A DNA stretch of 64,000 nt, from the NCBI GenBank assembly GCA_934047225.1, contig OW203987.1, positions 3,933,501 through 3,997,500 on the forward strand. Direction: 5' to 3'. Position numbers and translations under genes: made by a program. Under the pieces are notes generated by a model that saw only the letters and a program-made list of their open reading frames with translations, was not told the origin of the DNA and did no database searches. Origin of the DNA: Ypsolopha sequella (lineage: Eukaryota > Arthropoda > Insecta > Lepidoptera > Ypsolophidae). Positions 46,214 to 58,000 of this stretch are shown in pieces (position 1 is the stretch's first letter; every line of letters begins with the position of its first letter).

Positions 46214-46927
46214 CATAGATAAATAAAGGAAGGATAGATTGCTATCTCCTTGTACGGTTCGCAATACTAACAATAACGTTGCTAGATGGCGTTACTTGTC
46301 TCGCTGGAAATAAAATTTGTCTGAAATCGACGAAATATAGCATTTTACTGTTCTGGTTCATGATATTTATTAATTTTATGAATAAAAACACGAACTTTTT
46401 ATAACATCGCATCAGAAAATAGTGAATTCTTAATCAGGTGTTTTTAACATTTCTTTCATTAAACTTTCGGTGGTAAGCTGGCAATCTAACTAAGCGTGCA
46501 GATGGTTATTCTGGATTCCGGTAGATGGCGCACAACGATCAATTAAACAAAATAATGTGCATTAAAATACGCTTTATTTACCTAACACACACTACTCATA
46601 CATACCGGTATATAACTTTACTCTTTGACTCAACTGTCATGCACGGTTGAGCAATTTACCCTCAGATTTATCGTATGCCATGTGTCGCGTATTGTCGTAT
46701 TCTAGCAAATTTTTGTTTTGTGGGCGCAGTATAGTTGCTACACACGCACACATCGAATTTCGTTTCATCAACTGTTCGATAGATGGCACTAGGTATGTCA
46801 CAATTTATCTAGTATAGTAGCGACATCAAAAATAATAAGTCGAACTACTAGGTACCGGCGAAAATAATAAGTTATACGCGGGCTTCGTTCTAATGTGAGA
46901 GCAATCTATCGTTCCTTATTTATCTAT
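46214..46927. mobile_element. MITE, about 714 bp, intergenic
   Basis: Ends CATAGATAAATAAAGGAAGG and its near-complement CCTTATTTATCTATG. Lies between alpha-spectrin and Mps1. 45201-46213 is otherwise AT-rich with nothing recognised. Confidence 0.65.
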
Positions 46928-47204
46928 GGTCAGGGTATTTATATAAAATGAAGGGTCGGCACCCGTAGATCGGGCAAAAACGGTTTGGCATACTGGCTTT
47001 AGATGATAGTAAATCAATATAAATATAACTTGTTATGAGGAAAAAAAAAACAGGAATTATAAGAAAATCTCGAAATTGCCGCATTCCAAGTGATTATTTT
47101 GGCAACAATTTTACGTAGTGCAGAAAATGTATAAATTGTTTTCTGATACGATTTATAGGTATTTTGTACCACGTAAAAATGTTGCAATAATAATATAATA
47201 TATA

Positions 47205-47502
47205 TATATTGACACGACATGAATCCCCGAGGGGTGTCATATGTGTTCCGAGTGTGAACTGTGAAATACAAGTTACAATCCGCATTTGACCGACGATTAT
47301 TACATCTTAACGTGATGGGTGGTCAACCCAATCGCCGTTCTTCGGGTACAAATACACGCTTTTTAAGCAAAGCAAGTGGTAAGTAAGAACAAATACTATG
47401 CACATAAATTCCGAAAAATTCATTGGTGCATGCCCGACCGGGGATCGAACCTGGATCTCAAGATTGAGAGGCAAGCGTTCTACCCCTGAACTAACTTTAA
47501 AT
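47205..47502 (-). mobile_element. tRNA-derived SINE, nearly complete
   Basis: On the minus strand it has an A-box-like TAGTTCAGGGGTAGAACGC and a B box GGTTCGATCCC at tRNA-like spacing. The body follows (GGGCATGCACCAATGAATTT, AACGGCGATTGGG, ACCACCCATCACG) and ends near GGTGTCATATG. No intact tRNA cloverleaf. Confidence 0.8.
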
Positions 47503-48072
47503 AATAATCAAAATTACTGATGTTTTGTGTGTGCGGCAGTCTGGTTTATTCGTATAAGGCGGCAGTTGATTAAAACAAATGCGTTAAAACATGATAACAG
47601 CGAGTGCCGACCCTTAAAAAACGTTGTCTTTAAAATAAGATATACACAATTAAGAGGCGTCATCACGCGCAAACCTCCATACAAACGCTATCACAAAATC
47701 GTGAGGTGTTCATGGTATGTTCTTATAATATTTTAGGCTGGGTCCATTTACACTGTTTAACAAACCCCCAAAATAAGTAAATTTAATGGTTTTTTACAAA
47801 AAGTGTAACCAAATGTGCTTTTATTGCTTTAGAAAAACAAAAAATTAATACGTGTTACATTGAAAACGTCCACAGTCTTGCCAAAATCCATGTTTCTCCT
47901 GAAACAAGTTTTCAATTTTGCACCTGCGACGAAATCGGCACGATTTTATTTTCAAGTTTCATGCAGCGTGTATATTATAGTGAAATGAAAATGAACTAAG
48001 TTGGTCGTGCCATGATGTCTGCTCTTAATATAATCTTAGACTGTATATAAAGTTCGTACTATACAGGATAAC

Positions 48073-48577
48073 GCATTGAGATGGGGCAGTATGGGGAAAA
48101 TCAAAACTATAAGTTTGCTCAAGGGACTTTTCTCGTTAAAAAAAAAAACAAAATCTGCATTTTAAAGCTTTTTGAAAAATAAAATGATTTTTTTACAAAA
48201 ATAATAACTACTTACCTGTATTATGGCATCAATCGATAGCTGTTTTGCTAGTTATTATTTATTTATAATAAAAAGATGATCTTTATAAATACCAAATATA
48301 AATGTAGTATACATACAAAAATAAGGCATTTCCATTGATTTGACATTCTTTGCTATACTTGGTCCTTAGTAGAAGCACCATGTAACATATATTGATGCTA
48401 TAATATACGATTTTTTTTTGCACATCGAGCAGGTTCGATACCCGGCCAAGAGAAGTCATTTTTTAAAAATCTCTGAATGAAGTTTTTATTTTTACTTAAA
48501 TGATGACAAGAGTCATTTGAGCAAATTGCTCCATTTCTTATAGTTTACATTTTCCCCATACTGCTGCATCTCAACGC
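48073..48577. mobile_element. MITE, about 505 bp
   Basis: GCATTGAGATGGGGCAGTAT on the left pairs with ATACTGCTGCATCTCAACGC on the right; further pairing through TTTGCTCAA. Confidence 0.72.
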
Positions 48578-48587
48578 TCTAACCAGA

Positions 48588-48718
48588 AGGCCTACTCCGA
48601 AGTGACAAAATTCGGTCGAATATCGGTCGGACGTATATCCGATATCTCTATCACACTCTTTATGCGTGCGTCAGAGATGGACGTATGCCCGACCGAATCT
48701 TTTTGGGCGTGCCGGGCC
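48588..48718. mobile_element. repeat family D, copy 2
   Basis: AGGCCTACTCCGAAGTGACA through TTTTTGGGCGTGCCGGGCC, matching the left half of the copy at 30548; the hairpin right arm is missing. Confidence 0.7.
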
Positions 48719-48822
48719 ACATTATGAAGTAATCCTGTATCTAATCTATATTAATAATATATATTAAACTAAATAGCTTGTACAAATCGCGCGATAATTT
48801 CACCACGTAATCGACACTAATC

Positions 48823-49010
48823 TCATCTCTTGAGATTAGCAGAAGTCCCAAGTTTATCTCGAGTGACTAGCGGGTATGTTTCATCGTTGGTGTCCGGATT
48901 GTAACCACCGCAGGAGCAGTATGGTATGGAGAGCAGCTCCTTCACGCTGGGCCGCGCGCGCACGTTGTATGTCAGACACCATTTGAGGGCTGAGATCAGT
49001 CGAGGGCGGT
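48823..49010 (-). CDS. Mps1: Mps1 exon 7 (terminal coding exon)
   Basis: Acceptor CCGCAG; 61 codons and TGA at 48825-48823. Encodes [19 protein letters not shown] then a short non-conserved tail ending SANLKR. Joins exon 6 in phase across the tandem array. Confidence 0.88.
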
Positions 49011-52000
49011 CTGCGGACAGATAAGCACGCTTTTAGATCGAAGTTCTTTGGACAATTTATATAATTATAAGTGGTGTTACATTGAGTAGTTACATCTACA
49101 TGCATTCAATATTGCTGCAGTACACCGTTTGGACTAAACAGGACAGCTCAAAACAGATTTTGCACACACATCCGGCGTCGGGCGGGTAGTCTATCTTGTG
49201 TTCAGATTCGAGGATCTCTGCCAGGTTGGGGATGGGTGTAGTGTAGGTCGAAACAGATTTTAAACACACATCCGGCGTCGGGCGGGTAGCCTATCTTGTG
49301 TTCAGGGTCGAGGATCTCTGCCAGGTTGGGGATGGGTGTAGTGTAGGTCGAAACAGATTTTAAACACACATCCGGCGTCGGGCGGGTAGCCTATCTTGTG
49401 TTCAGGGTCGAGGATCTCTGCCAGGTTGGGGATGGGTGTAGTGTAGGTCGGTACTCACGCTCGACGGGCGGGTAGTCTATCCTGTGGTTGGAGTCGAGGA
49501 TCTCTGCCAGGTTGGGGATGGGTGTAGTGTAGGTCGGTACTCACGCTCGACGGGCGGGTAGTCTATCCTGTGGTTGGGGTCGAGGATCTCTGCCAGGTTG
49601 GGGATGTGTGTAGTGTAGGTCGGTACTCACGCTCGACGGGCGGGTAGTCTATCCTGTGTTCAGGGTCAAGGATCTCTGCCAGGTTGGGGATGTGTGTAGT
49701 GTAGGTCGGTACTCACGCTCGACGGACGGGTTGTCTATCCTGTGTTCAGGGTCAAGGATCTCTGCCAGGTTGGGGATGTGTGTAGTGTAGGTCGGTACTC
49801 ACGCTCGACGGGCGGGTAGTCTATCCTGTGTTCAGGGTCAAGGATCTCTGCCAGGTTGGGGATGTGTGTAGTGTAGGTCGGTACTCACGCTCGACGGGCG
49901 GGTAGTCTATCCTGTGATTGGGGTCGAGGATGGCGGCCAGCTTGGCGAGGCTGGGAATGTGCGAGAAGGGGGTGCGTCCGTACACCATGCTGTACAGGAT
50001 GCAGCCCAGCGACCACACGTCCGACCGGTACGAGATCTGCGCAATCACATAACATGTGTACACAGATATTCATTTCGTACCAATCTCTGAATCGGCATCT
50101 TTTTCCTAACAACTCCGTGCAAACAGACGATTACAACTATATCGTCATTTTCCAGTTTATCACGTTGAGAAAACTATAAAAAAGATCCATCATATTTAAA
50201 TGGGTCAACCCCGCGACCTCTGGTCGAGACGTTAGAACCACTAGATTTCAGAGACGGTCGCTAGTTAAACTCGTATATACGGATAAATTGAAATACACAT
50301 AAATAAAACAGTATTAAGTAAACTCGAAATATATTTCGGTTCCAAGTGGGTCATCGTGATTATATCATCATCATTTTACATACAATATAACATATATATA
50401 ATGTATTTGTGCAACTGTAACATAAATTTGAGACATTGGGACACGAGTGCTTGTTTACGAAACGAACGAAGTCGGAACAGAAATGTTCAGCCTGGTTCGT
50501 TTTTGTGCACCGATAAGCATTCTGGGGACCCAGTGCGCGTATACTTTTTTCATCCCCAAGCGTTCGTGTAAAATGCTATGCACACTACCAGTCGGACTCT
50601 TTGTTACTTTGGCTATAACACGTACAACAGTGAAAAGACGATCTGCTAAAACAATTTTTTCGAATTTTTGACCATTTCTTCGGTCACTAGCGTTGTGGGG
50701 GTCATCTTTAGTGGATGTTCTTCCATGTTTAAACTCGACGCAACAACGTGCAACTGTAGAATACGGTGGAGCATTTGCTCCTAAAGTATCCTATAAGCTT
50801 TGATTAACTCGTTTTGAAGTGAAAATTTTCAAGCACAGATACTTAATAGCCATGCGCAATTTTTTTTTTTCATTTTCGATAACACTCTACAACAGACTGC
50901 AAACAAGATTTCTATTTTTAAAAAACAAAAGATATTCGGATTGTTTCCCTTTTTTAAAATCTAATCAGTATTCCAGCTTTACCAGCCATTAATTACTTTT
51001 TCAATGCATGTGCTCGTAAAGGTCCACTTTTATGCATCAAAACCGAACAGAAAGTCGATTATTTTGCCCTAGGGCTTTATTATTATTTTTTTAATTTGTT
51101 TGCAATGGTTGGCTAACCTGCAGCCTTTCCTGTGTACCATAGATGTTATACTTTTTTTTTCCACTGTTTAACGGCTCTGGATACAATCCTTTTGAGCCAA
51201 TCATAATTGAAAGTTCACTAGATTATATTTGTTTTCATTTCCTCACACTATGCATTGAAAAACGTAGTATGATACACGGGCGTAAAAGCAATAAATTACT
51301 CGGTTACGTTTATTATAATCGTCCTCGTAATTTATTCCTTTTCGCCCTAGTAGCATAAACTACAATTATTGGTTCCAAAGAGTTTGTACCTCATTATCAC
51401 ATAATTAACGCCCCTCGCAGTTTATTCTAACTGGCGCTGAAACAGTTGTTGGACCTTTTTGTACCCAGAAATCTAGGTTTATGTTGTTATTACAACAAAA
51501 TAAATGAGCCATCGACTTGACGACGTTACCTTGATGGGCTCGTTGCCCTCTCTCCCCGCGTTGCCGTAGCCGCCCGCGCCACCCATGAGGGCCTCCGGGC
51601 TGATGTAGGAGTAGGTTCCGGTGGCCTGCGGGCGCACCACGCTCGTCGCGTCGCTAGAGATCGACGACGCGATGCCGAAGTCGATCAGCTTCAGCCGCCC
51701 GCACACCATGAGGAAATTCGCAGGCTTCAGGTCCGCGTGGATCACGCCTAGGGAAGGAGGAGGGGGATATTTGGGTAAAAGAGCAGTCAATTTTACGATT
51801 TACTCAGGTTACGGGTTCAAATTGATGTAGGGATACACTCGTGTTCGGTTTGCGTGCTTCGAAAGTCACGTTCAGCTGTGGGTCTATATTTGTGCACGAA
51901 GTAGGGCGATAGGGCTCAGCACTAGGCTTGCCAACTTTAAAATATCAATTTGCGGGACGAGAGTTTATAAAGCGGGATCCAACTAATTTTGTACAGAATA

Positions 52001-55000
52001 CAAAAACGTAAGGTTTTTGTTTGTTAATCAGTAAGTATGAGAGGTAAAATAAAACACTTGTTCTGTTAGCTATCGTCAATATTATATGAGAAAAAAATTA
52101 CATAAAGTGAAGTACTTTATTATAGAAGCTTATTATCGTATATATTTATGAAAAAAAGATATCAATTGCATAAAATAAATAAATAAATATAAATTACTTC
52201 AAGAAAACAAAATAAATTACTTTTTAAATAAGTATTTATCTTGCGATTTTGCACTTTTAGGCATTTTTTTTTATTCTTGAGTACAAAATTATAAAAGTCC
52301 GTGCATTGATACGAAAAATTAACTTTCACTTGTAGCTAGCTCTGTCTTAGAATCCCCGTGACAAGCATCGATGCAATAATAGAGCAGCGGCGCTTTTCAA
52401 AGTTTAAATGGGCCTATGCACATGGCGTATTTTATACGTGCAGACAACGCGTGTTTTCAGTCCTATTGCATTTGTATGGAAAAGGTTTCTGGCTGCGACT
52501 GACGCGCGAGTGGTTCGTATTAGATTCGCGTTAGTATCGCGTCGTCTGCGCGTAGAAAATACGCCGTGTGCGTAGGCTCTAACTCTTTGCAACCCGTTGC
52601 ACAGTTCATCGCTGCAACGATGCGTGGCTATTTAACGCGAAGAATTTCTTTCATGAATGAGTAGTGTTGCAATCGCCTTGATCGATTATTATGGTTTATT
52701 AAGGGGATAGATGAGGCAAATAAAAATGAAATGATAGACTTTGGCTGTGTTACTACAAAAGGGTGTTTAAACGATGTTTAACTTTAGATAGTGTTTAAAT
52801 CTGTTGCTGTCACTTTTTACAATATGAAAGAAAAGGGGACAACAACAGATTTAAACACTGTCTAAAGTTAAATACCGTTTTGTAGTAACACCGTGGATGA
52901 TTTTGTTGGAATAATCAGGAAACCCAGTAATTAAAAAAACTCGTCAATTGATTTATTTATTTACTGTAATTAAAATCTTTTGTAATCCTCTATTTTACTG
53001 ATTTTAGAATTTATATTATTTTCTCTCGAGTATCGATTTCAGGATTTAGTTGGTTTTCTTTATGAAATGTGTTTAAATGATATCTATTTTATTTCAACCA
53101 GAAGCAGAGTTACTTAATAAAAACACAGCTTTTCGGGAGCAGGTGATATTTTGGTTGTCGTAACAGCTACAGTTCAGTTCTATGCAAAATGAGGTGCTCA
53201 ATCTCGGGTAGCCATAACCTTAATAAGAAGTTAATAGGTTCAGTAATATAATATTATTTTATTGTGGCACATGAGTGACGTGATAACTGTTGGGGCCGTA
53301 AGGCATTGGAATGGAGACCACGTACAGCAAAGCGCAGCGTAGGCCGCCCTCGTGCCTGGTAGACTGACGATCTGAAGGACGTTGCGGGTGGCGGCTGGAT
53401 GAGGATGACTGAGGACTGCCAAGAGAGGCGTAATATTGGGGAGGCCTATGTCCAGCAGTGGACGAATACGGATTGATGGATGGATGGACATGAGTGGCAC
53501 GTCTCACCATGGTTGTGTATATGGTTGACGGCATGCAGCATCTCCTCCCAGTAGTAGAGCAGGAGCCCGGGGTTCAGGACGGCGCCGTGCGCCTTCAGTA
53601 ATGAGGACAAGTCGGTCTCGCCCACTTCCAGTATCACTCGCAGCAACTTGTTCTCGCGGTCGTACTCGCTGGGGACATTATGCGATCAGTTCACTCTCTA
53701 ATCTAATGACAGTTATGGTCTAGGAGGGCTGAACAAAAAAATCACGACATTTTGCTATTCATCCTTATTTAACCCTTAAATGCATGAGATTTTATTTTTG
53801 TATGAAATTGAAAACAGTGATAGAAAAATACCAAAAAAATATGAAAAATATAATTAAAAAAATATTTCTTGATTGAAAGGGGGTTTTTACAAGTAAAAAC
53901 AAGAAAAAAAAAACAAATTTAATTTGCTATAAAAATTAATATCAAAAAACTATAAAAATATATGCATGCAGAATATTTATTAGATTTTTTTTTCCAAATG
54001 CTCTCTTTGACGATTTTCCCGCCAAAATGCGAGAAAATGCAAAAAAAAACAAAGGACAATAAATGAATGAATTAAAAAAAAATAAAAAATTAAAGTTGTT
54101 GCCAAACATATTTTTAGCTCATACAATCATATAATTATAATATTTAACATAAAATTATGTAAATAATAAATAAAAATTCCTTTGTGCCGTTTTCGACCTA
54201 AGATGCATTTAAGGGTTAAATCTAAATAGCTAGCTATAGCTAGAACGGGTCAAGTGAATATCTAAACAGCAAGGCGGGTAGAGACGTGATAATGACAAGT
54301 GAATGTTCGGTGTTAGTTCATAGTTTTTATATTAGTAAACTTGAGGTTTTACATAGTCAGATCCGTAAATAGTAGATTAAGCTATGACAGACTTGTGTGA
54401 AGTTGCAAGAGGGAGAAGCTCGTTCACGTATCCACACGTGAAAGAATTAGCCTCGTTTTTGTTACGCACGTGGTAATGACGAGGCTGATTCTTTTGTATG
54501 CCTGTACACTCACTTGAAATGGCACTCTTGAAATGAATGTAACCTCACTGCATTTGAAATGATGGACCGTTTACACGTTGCTTGACGTGTTCTAGCAGCA
54601 CAGCAACAGCTGTAGCTGGCCAGACTTTGACATAAGTTACTAAAACTAGATTTAAATAATGGAAAATCAGAACATTTCCATAACAAAATTACGTGAATTT
54701 TTGGTTGGACTCTTGTCGTTTTTAGGGTTCCGTAAATGTCACTCCGCTGTCCGTCTGTCTATCCGTATGTCACGCGTCTCTAGCTCTTAGACGGAATGAG
54801 ATAGAAACCTGAAATTTTTATATGTAAAATTTTTACCCAAAACCGAATTTTGTTTAAAATGTAAGGTTGTGTCATTGTCTAGAGTTCATTAAGTATAGTA
54901 TAAATATATTTTTTATATCTTTTTATCTCAAAAAAATAAAGAAATGGGTGGCTATCAAAGATGCCATTTTTAGACGATTTTTTGTTACGGTGTTTATCTC

Positions 55001-58000
55001 AAAGGCCAAAGCTGTTGGGAATTTGAAATTTTTGTATATCATGTACCATATGCTGTATATAAACAACAAATACTAAAAACGCCGACTTATGATATAGTTT
55101 TAGGGTTACGTCCTCGAATACTCAACCAACTTAATTTTGCAGTTTTGTTTCGTGAATTTTGTAGGTAATGAGAAGTTTTTAAAAGACTACGAGCAACATA
55201 AATGAGATTATGTCTGACAGAATTAGAGCATTACCTAAAATTAAATAAATATCTAGTTTGAAATAATCGGTCATATGTACGGAACCCAAAAAGAGCGAGG
55301 CCTGACTCGCACTTGGCTGGTTTTTATATTTATACATACGTAATAAAATAACATGAAAATTAAAGTGAGATATATTTCGGGCATCATCCTGGGTCTAGGC
55401 GTCAGTCATAGGGTTTTAGGTACCTACCGGAGTTTTTGACACGAAAGATGGTTCGTTACACATCAGAAGCCATCACCTCCGTGACCCATAAGAGAATAAC
55501 AAGAACAAACATGTACAAAGATATGAATTTAATAGGGCTCTTTGAGAATCGAAAATAATAAGGAAAATGTATCTTTCCTACTGTCTTTTATAGAAGGATT
55601 AATTCACGGCAACCCTGGCGAGTATTGAACGAGCAGTTTTTTTGGGGGGCATGAAAGAGCCTCTCCAACAAGTGGTAAACTTCGGGCGTCTCTTGTCACC
55701 ACCCTCATAACGAAGCGGCATGAGAACCCATAGTATGGCTTATAAACTTACTAGTCATAAAGTTTGATGACTCTGTCCGAGTTCTGCAGCCTTCGCAACA
55801 ACTTCACCTCGTTGATGTAGCCGCTCACCAGCTCGCTGTCAACGCTGAGGTTCACGCACTTCACTGCGTACTCGCAAGATGTACCCACCTCCAGCACCTG
55901 CAAGCATATTCGTCACCGATGTTACAAGGTAGAGGATAAAGCTGAGCACAAAATATATATGTAACACCGAATTAATTTTGAGGTTGAGACTCACAAAAAG
56001 GATACTAAAGTACAGTGCTCCCAAACTGATAATGCGCATACAAATCTTCGCCACTGTTCGGCAAAGTTCGTGTTTCCTTACACTTTCTATACAATCAACA
56101 AGGTCACGTGGTACGTCCGGTCGCTCGGCTATAGATTTGTATGCGCATTATTACTTTGGGAGCACTGTACTATGCCAAGTACTTATCAGGGTCCGAAGAA
56201 ATTAATTGATATATCCTGTCGGAAATATTACACCTCATTTTACCTGCAAAGGTTAGGTAGAGACATTGCGGGGGGAGGGGGTTTTCATTTCGGGTGCCTA
56301 AATATTTGTGACCGGTTAGGCCTATTTTTATGAACATTTCATACGAAAAAAGCAGAGCGGTAGCTCAGACTGTAGAACGCTGGCCTCTTAATCTTTAAGA
56401 CCAACATTCGATCTCCTGTCGGGCATGCACCAATGAGTTTTTCGGAATTTATGTGCATAGTATTTGTATTACCTAATACTTATTTACCACTTGCCGCACT
56501 GTAAAGGAAAAAATCGTGAGGAAACCTGCATGCCCTAAAAAGTGAGCATTTGTGCCTGAAGAACGGCGATAGGGCTCACCACCCATCACGTTGGGACCAG
56601 TGGCGTATTTTAAGATTTGGCGCCCTGGGCCTGTAAGGTTTGCCCCATAAGTGAATGAGAAAAAAGCAAAAATATTTCAATTATAAAATAAAATAAAAAC
56701 CAGCAGTGTGTTGATGTTGGCTAAGAATGATGATATTGAAGGGTTAGAAAAATTATACATATCATGAAGAACCTCCGAAACGCTGCAAATGTAGAAACTC
56801 TAAAAACCGTTTACTATGCTTTATGTCAATCTCTTTTGGTATACTGCATCTCCTGTTGGGGAAGCACTGCAAAATCCACACTTATTAAACTTGAGCGAGC
56901 TCAACGTTCTGTACTTAAAACTATGTTGCGGAAACCTTTTAAGTATCCAACTGAAAAACTCTACAATGAATGCAATCTCTTAAGTGTAAGAAGGTTGTTT
57001 ATCCTTAAGACTACCCTCTCAATGCACAGAAAAGTACTAAAAAGCCCTAATTACAGTGATATGATAGGCAAGTGTGTATTTAAAATCAATGTACCAAGAA
57101 CAAAGACCTACTTTGCAAATCGTTTTGGCTCCTATGTCACGGGTAATGTCTACAATCAAATCATTAAGTTTTGTAATTTAAAAACAACTCAATAAAAGAG
57201 ACTAAAAGTAAAGTCCTAACATGGTTAAAATCTAAAACCTATGATGAAATTGAAACGTTGCTTCTGCCAATAGAAAAACAAGTAAAATTAATTTCGGCTG
57301 TTTGAATCTTTATATCATATTTGTTTAATTTACTATTTATCAACTATTTATTTATTTACTTATTTAATGCAAATATTATAAAGTAATTTTTATTATAGTT
57401 TTAAGTTCTTTGTTTATACTGTTTAAAGTATTTTGGATAGCAACTGAGCGAAATAAAATCTGTAAAATACTTAACCGGCCCTCGCGTTCCAGGCTTGCCT
57501 AGTTTGAGGACCATTGGAAATAATTAAATGTCAATACCTGCTATACAATGTAATATACACTTATAATAATGCCTGCTACTTTTAAGTTAATACTAAATTA
57601 TATAAGTCTGTGTTTTTATTTATAGACAGTGTTAATATTTTGGATGTACCTACGAACATTGTAAGATAAATAAAACTTTTCATTTTTTTTCATTGAATGA
57701 AAAAACTAAAAAGGAAAACTACAAAGATATAAATCAACATTTATTCAATGTTTGCGTTTTTTTTTCAATGACAGTATAAATTAAAAAATGGGTAATGTTT
57801 GATTATGAAAGATGCCCTAACCTGGGCACGAGTTGCGGCTTGCGCCGCGCCGCCGCCGGCCGCCCCGAGCTATGGCTCTTTTGGCCCTAGGGTAAATACG
57901 CCACTGGTTGGGACGTAATAATTGTCGGTGAAACGTGGGTGTCCAAGTATGAACTTTGACTTCTATTTCACAGTTCACACTCAGGAACACCCCCCTCGGA

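Noticed and set aside
47443..47494. Functional tRNA gene
   Set aside because: A and B boxes are present but no cloverleaf or acceptor stem pairs; it is the head of a SINE.
49821..50063. Mps1 ending in a read-through past exon 6 ([15 protein letters not shown]...stop)
   Set aside because: Exon 6 has a strong GTGAGT donor and exon 7 joins in phase with a kinase C-terminal helix (LISALKWCL). Read-through is possible only as a minor isoform.
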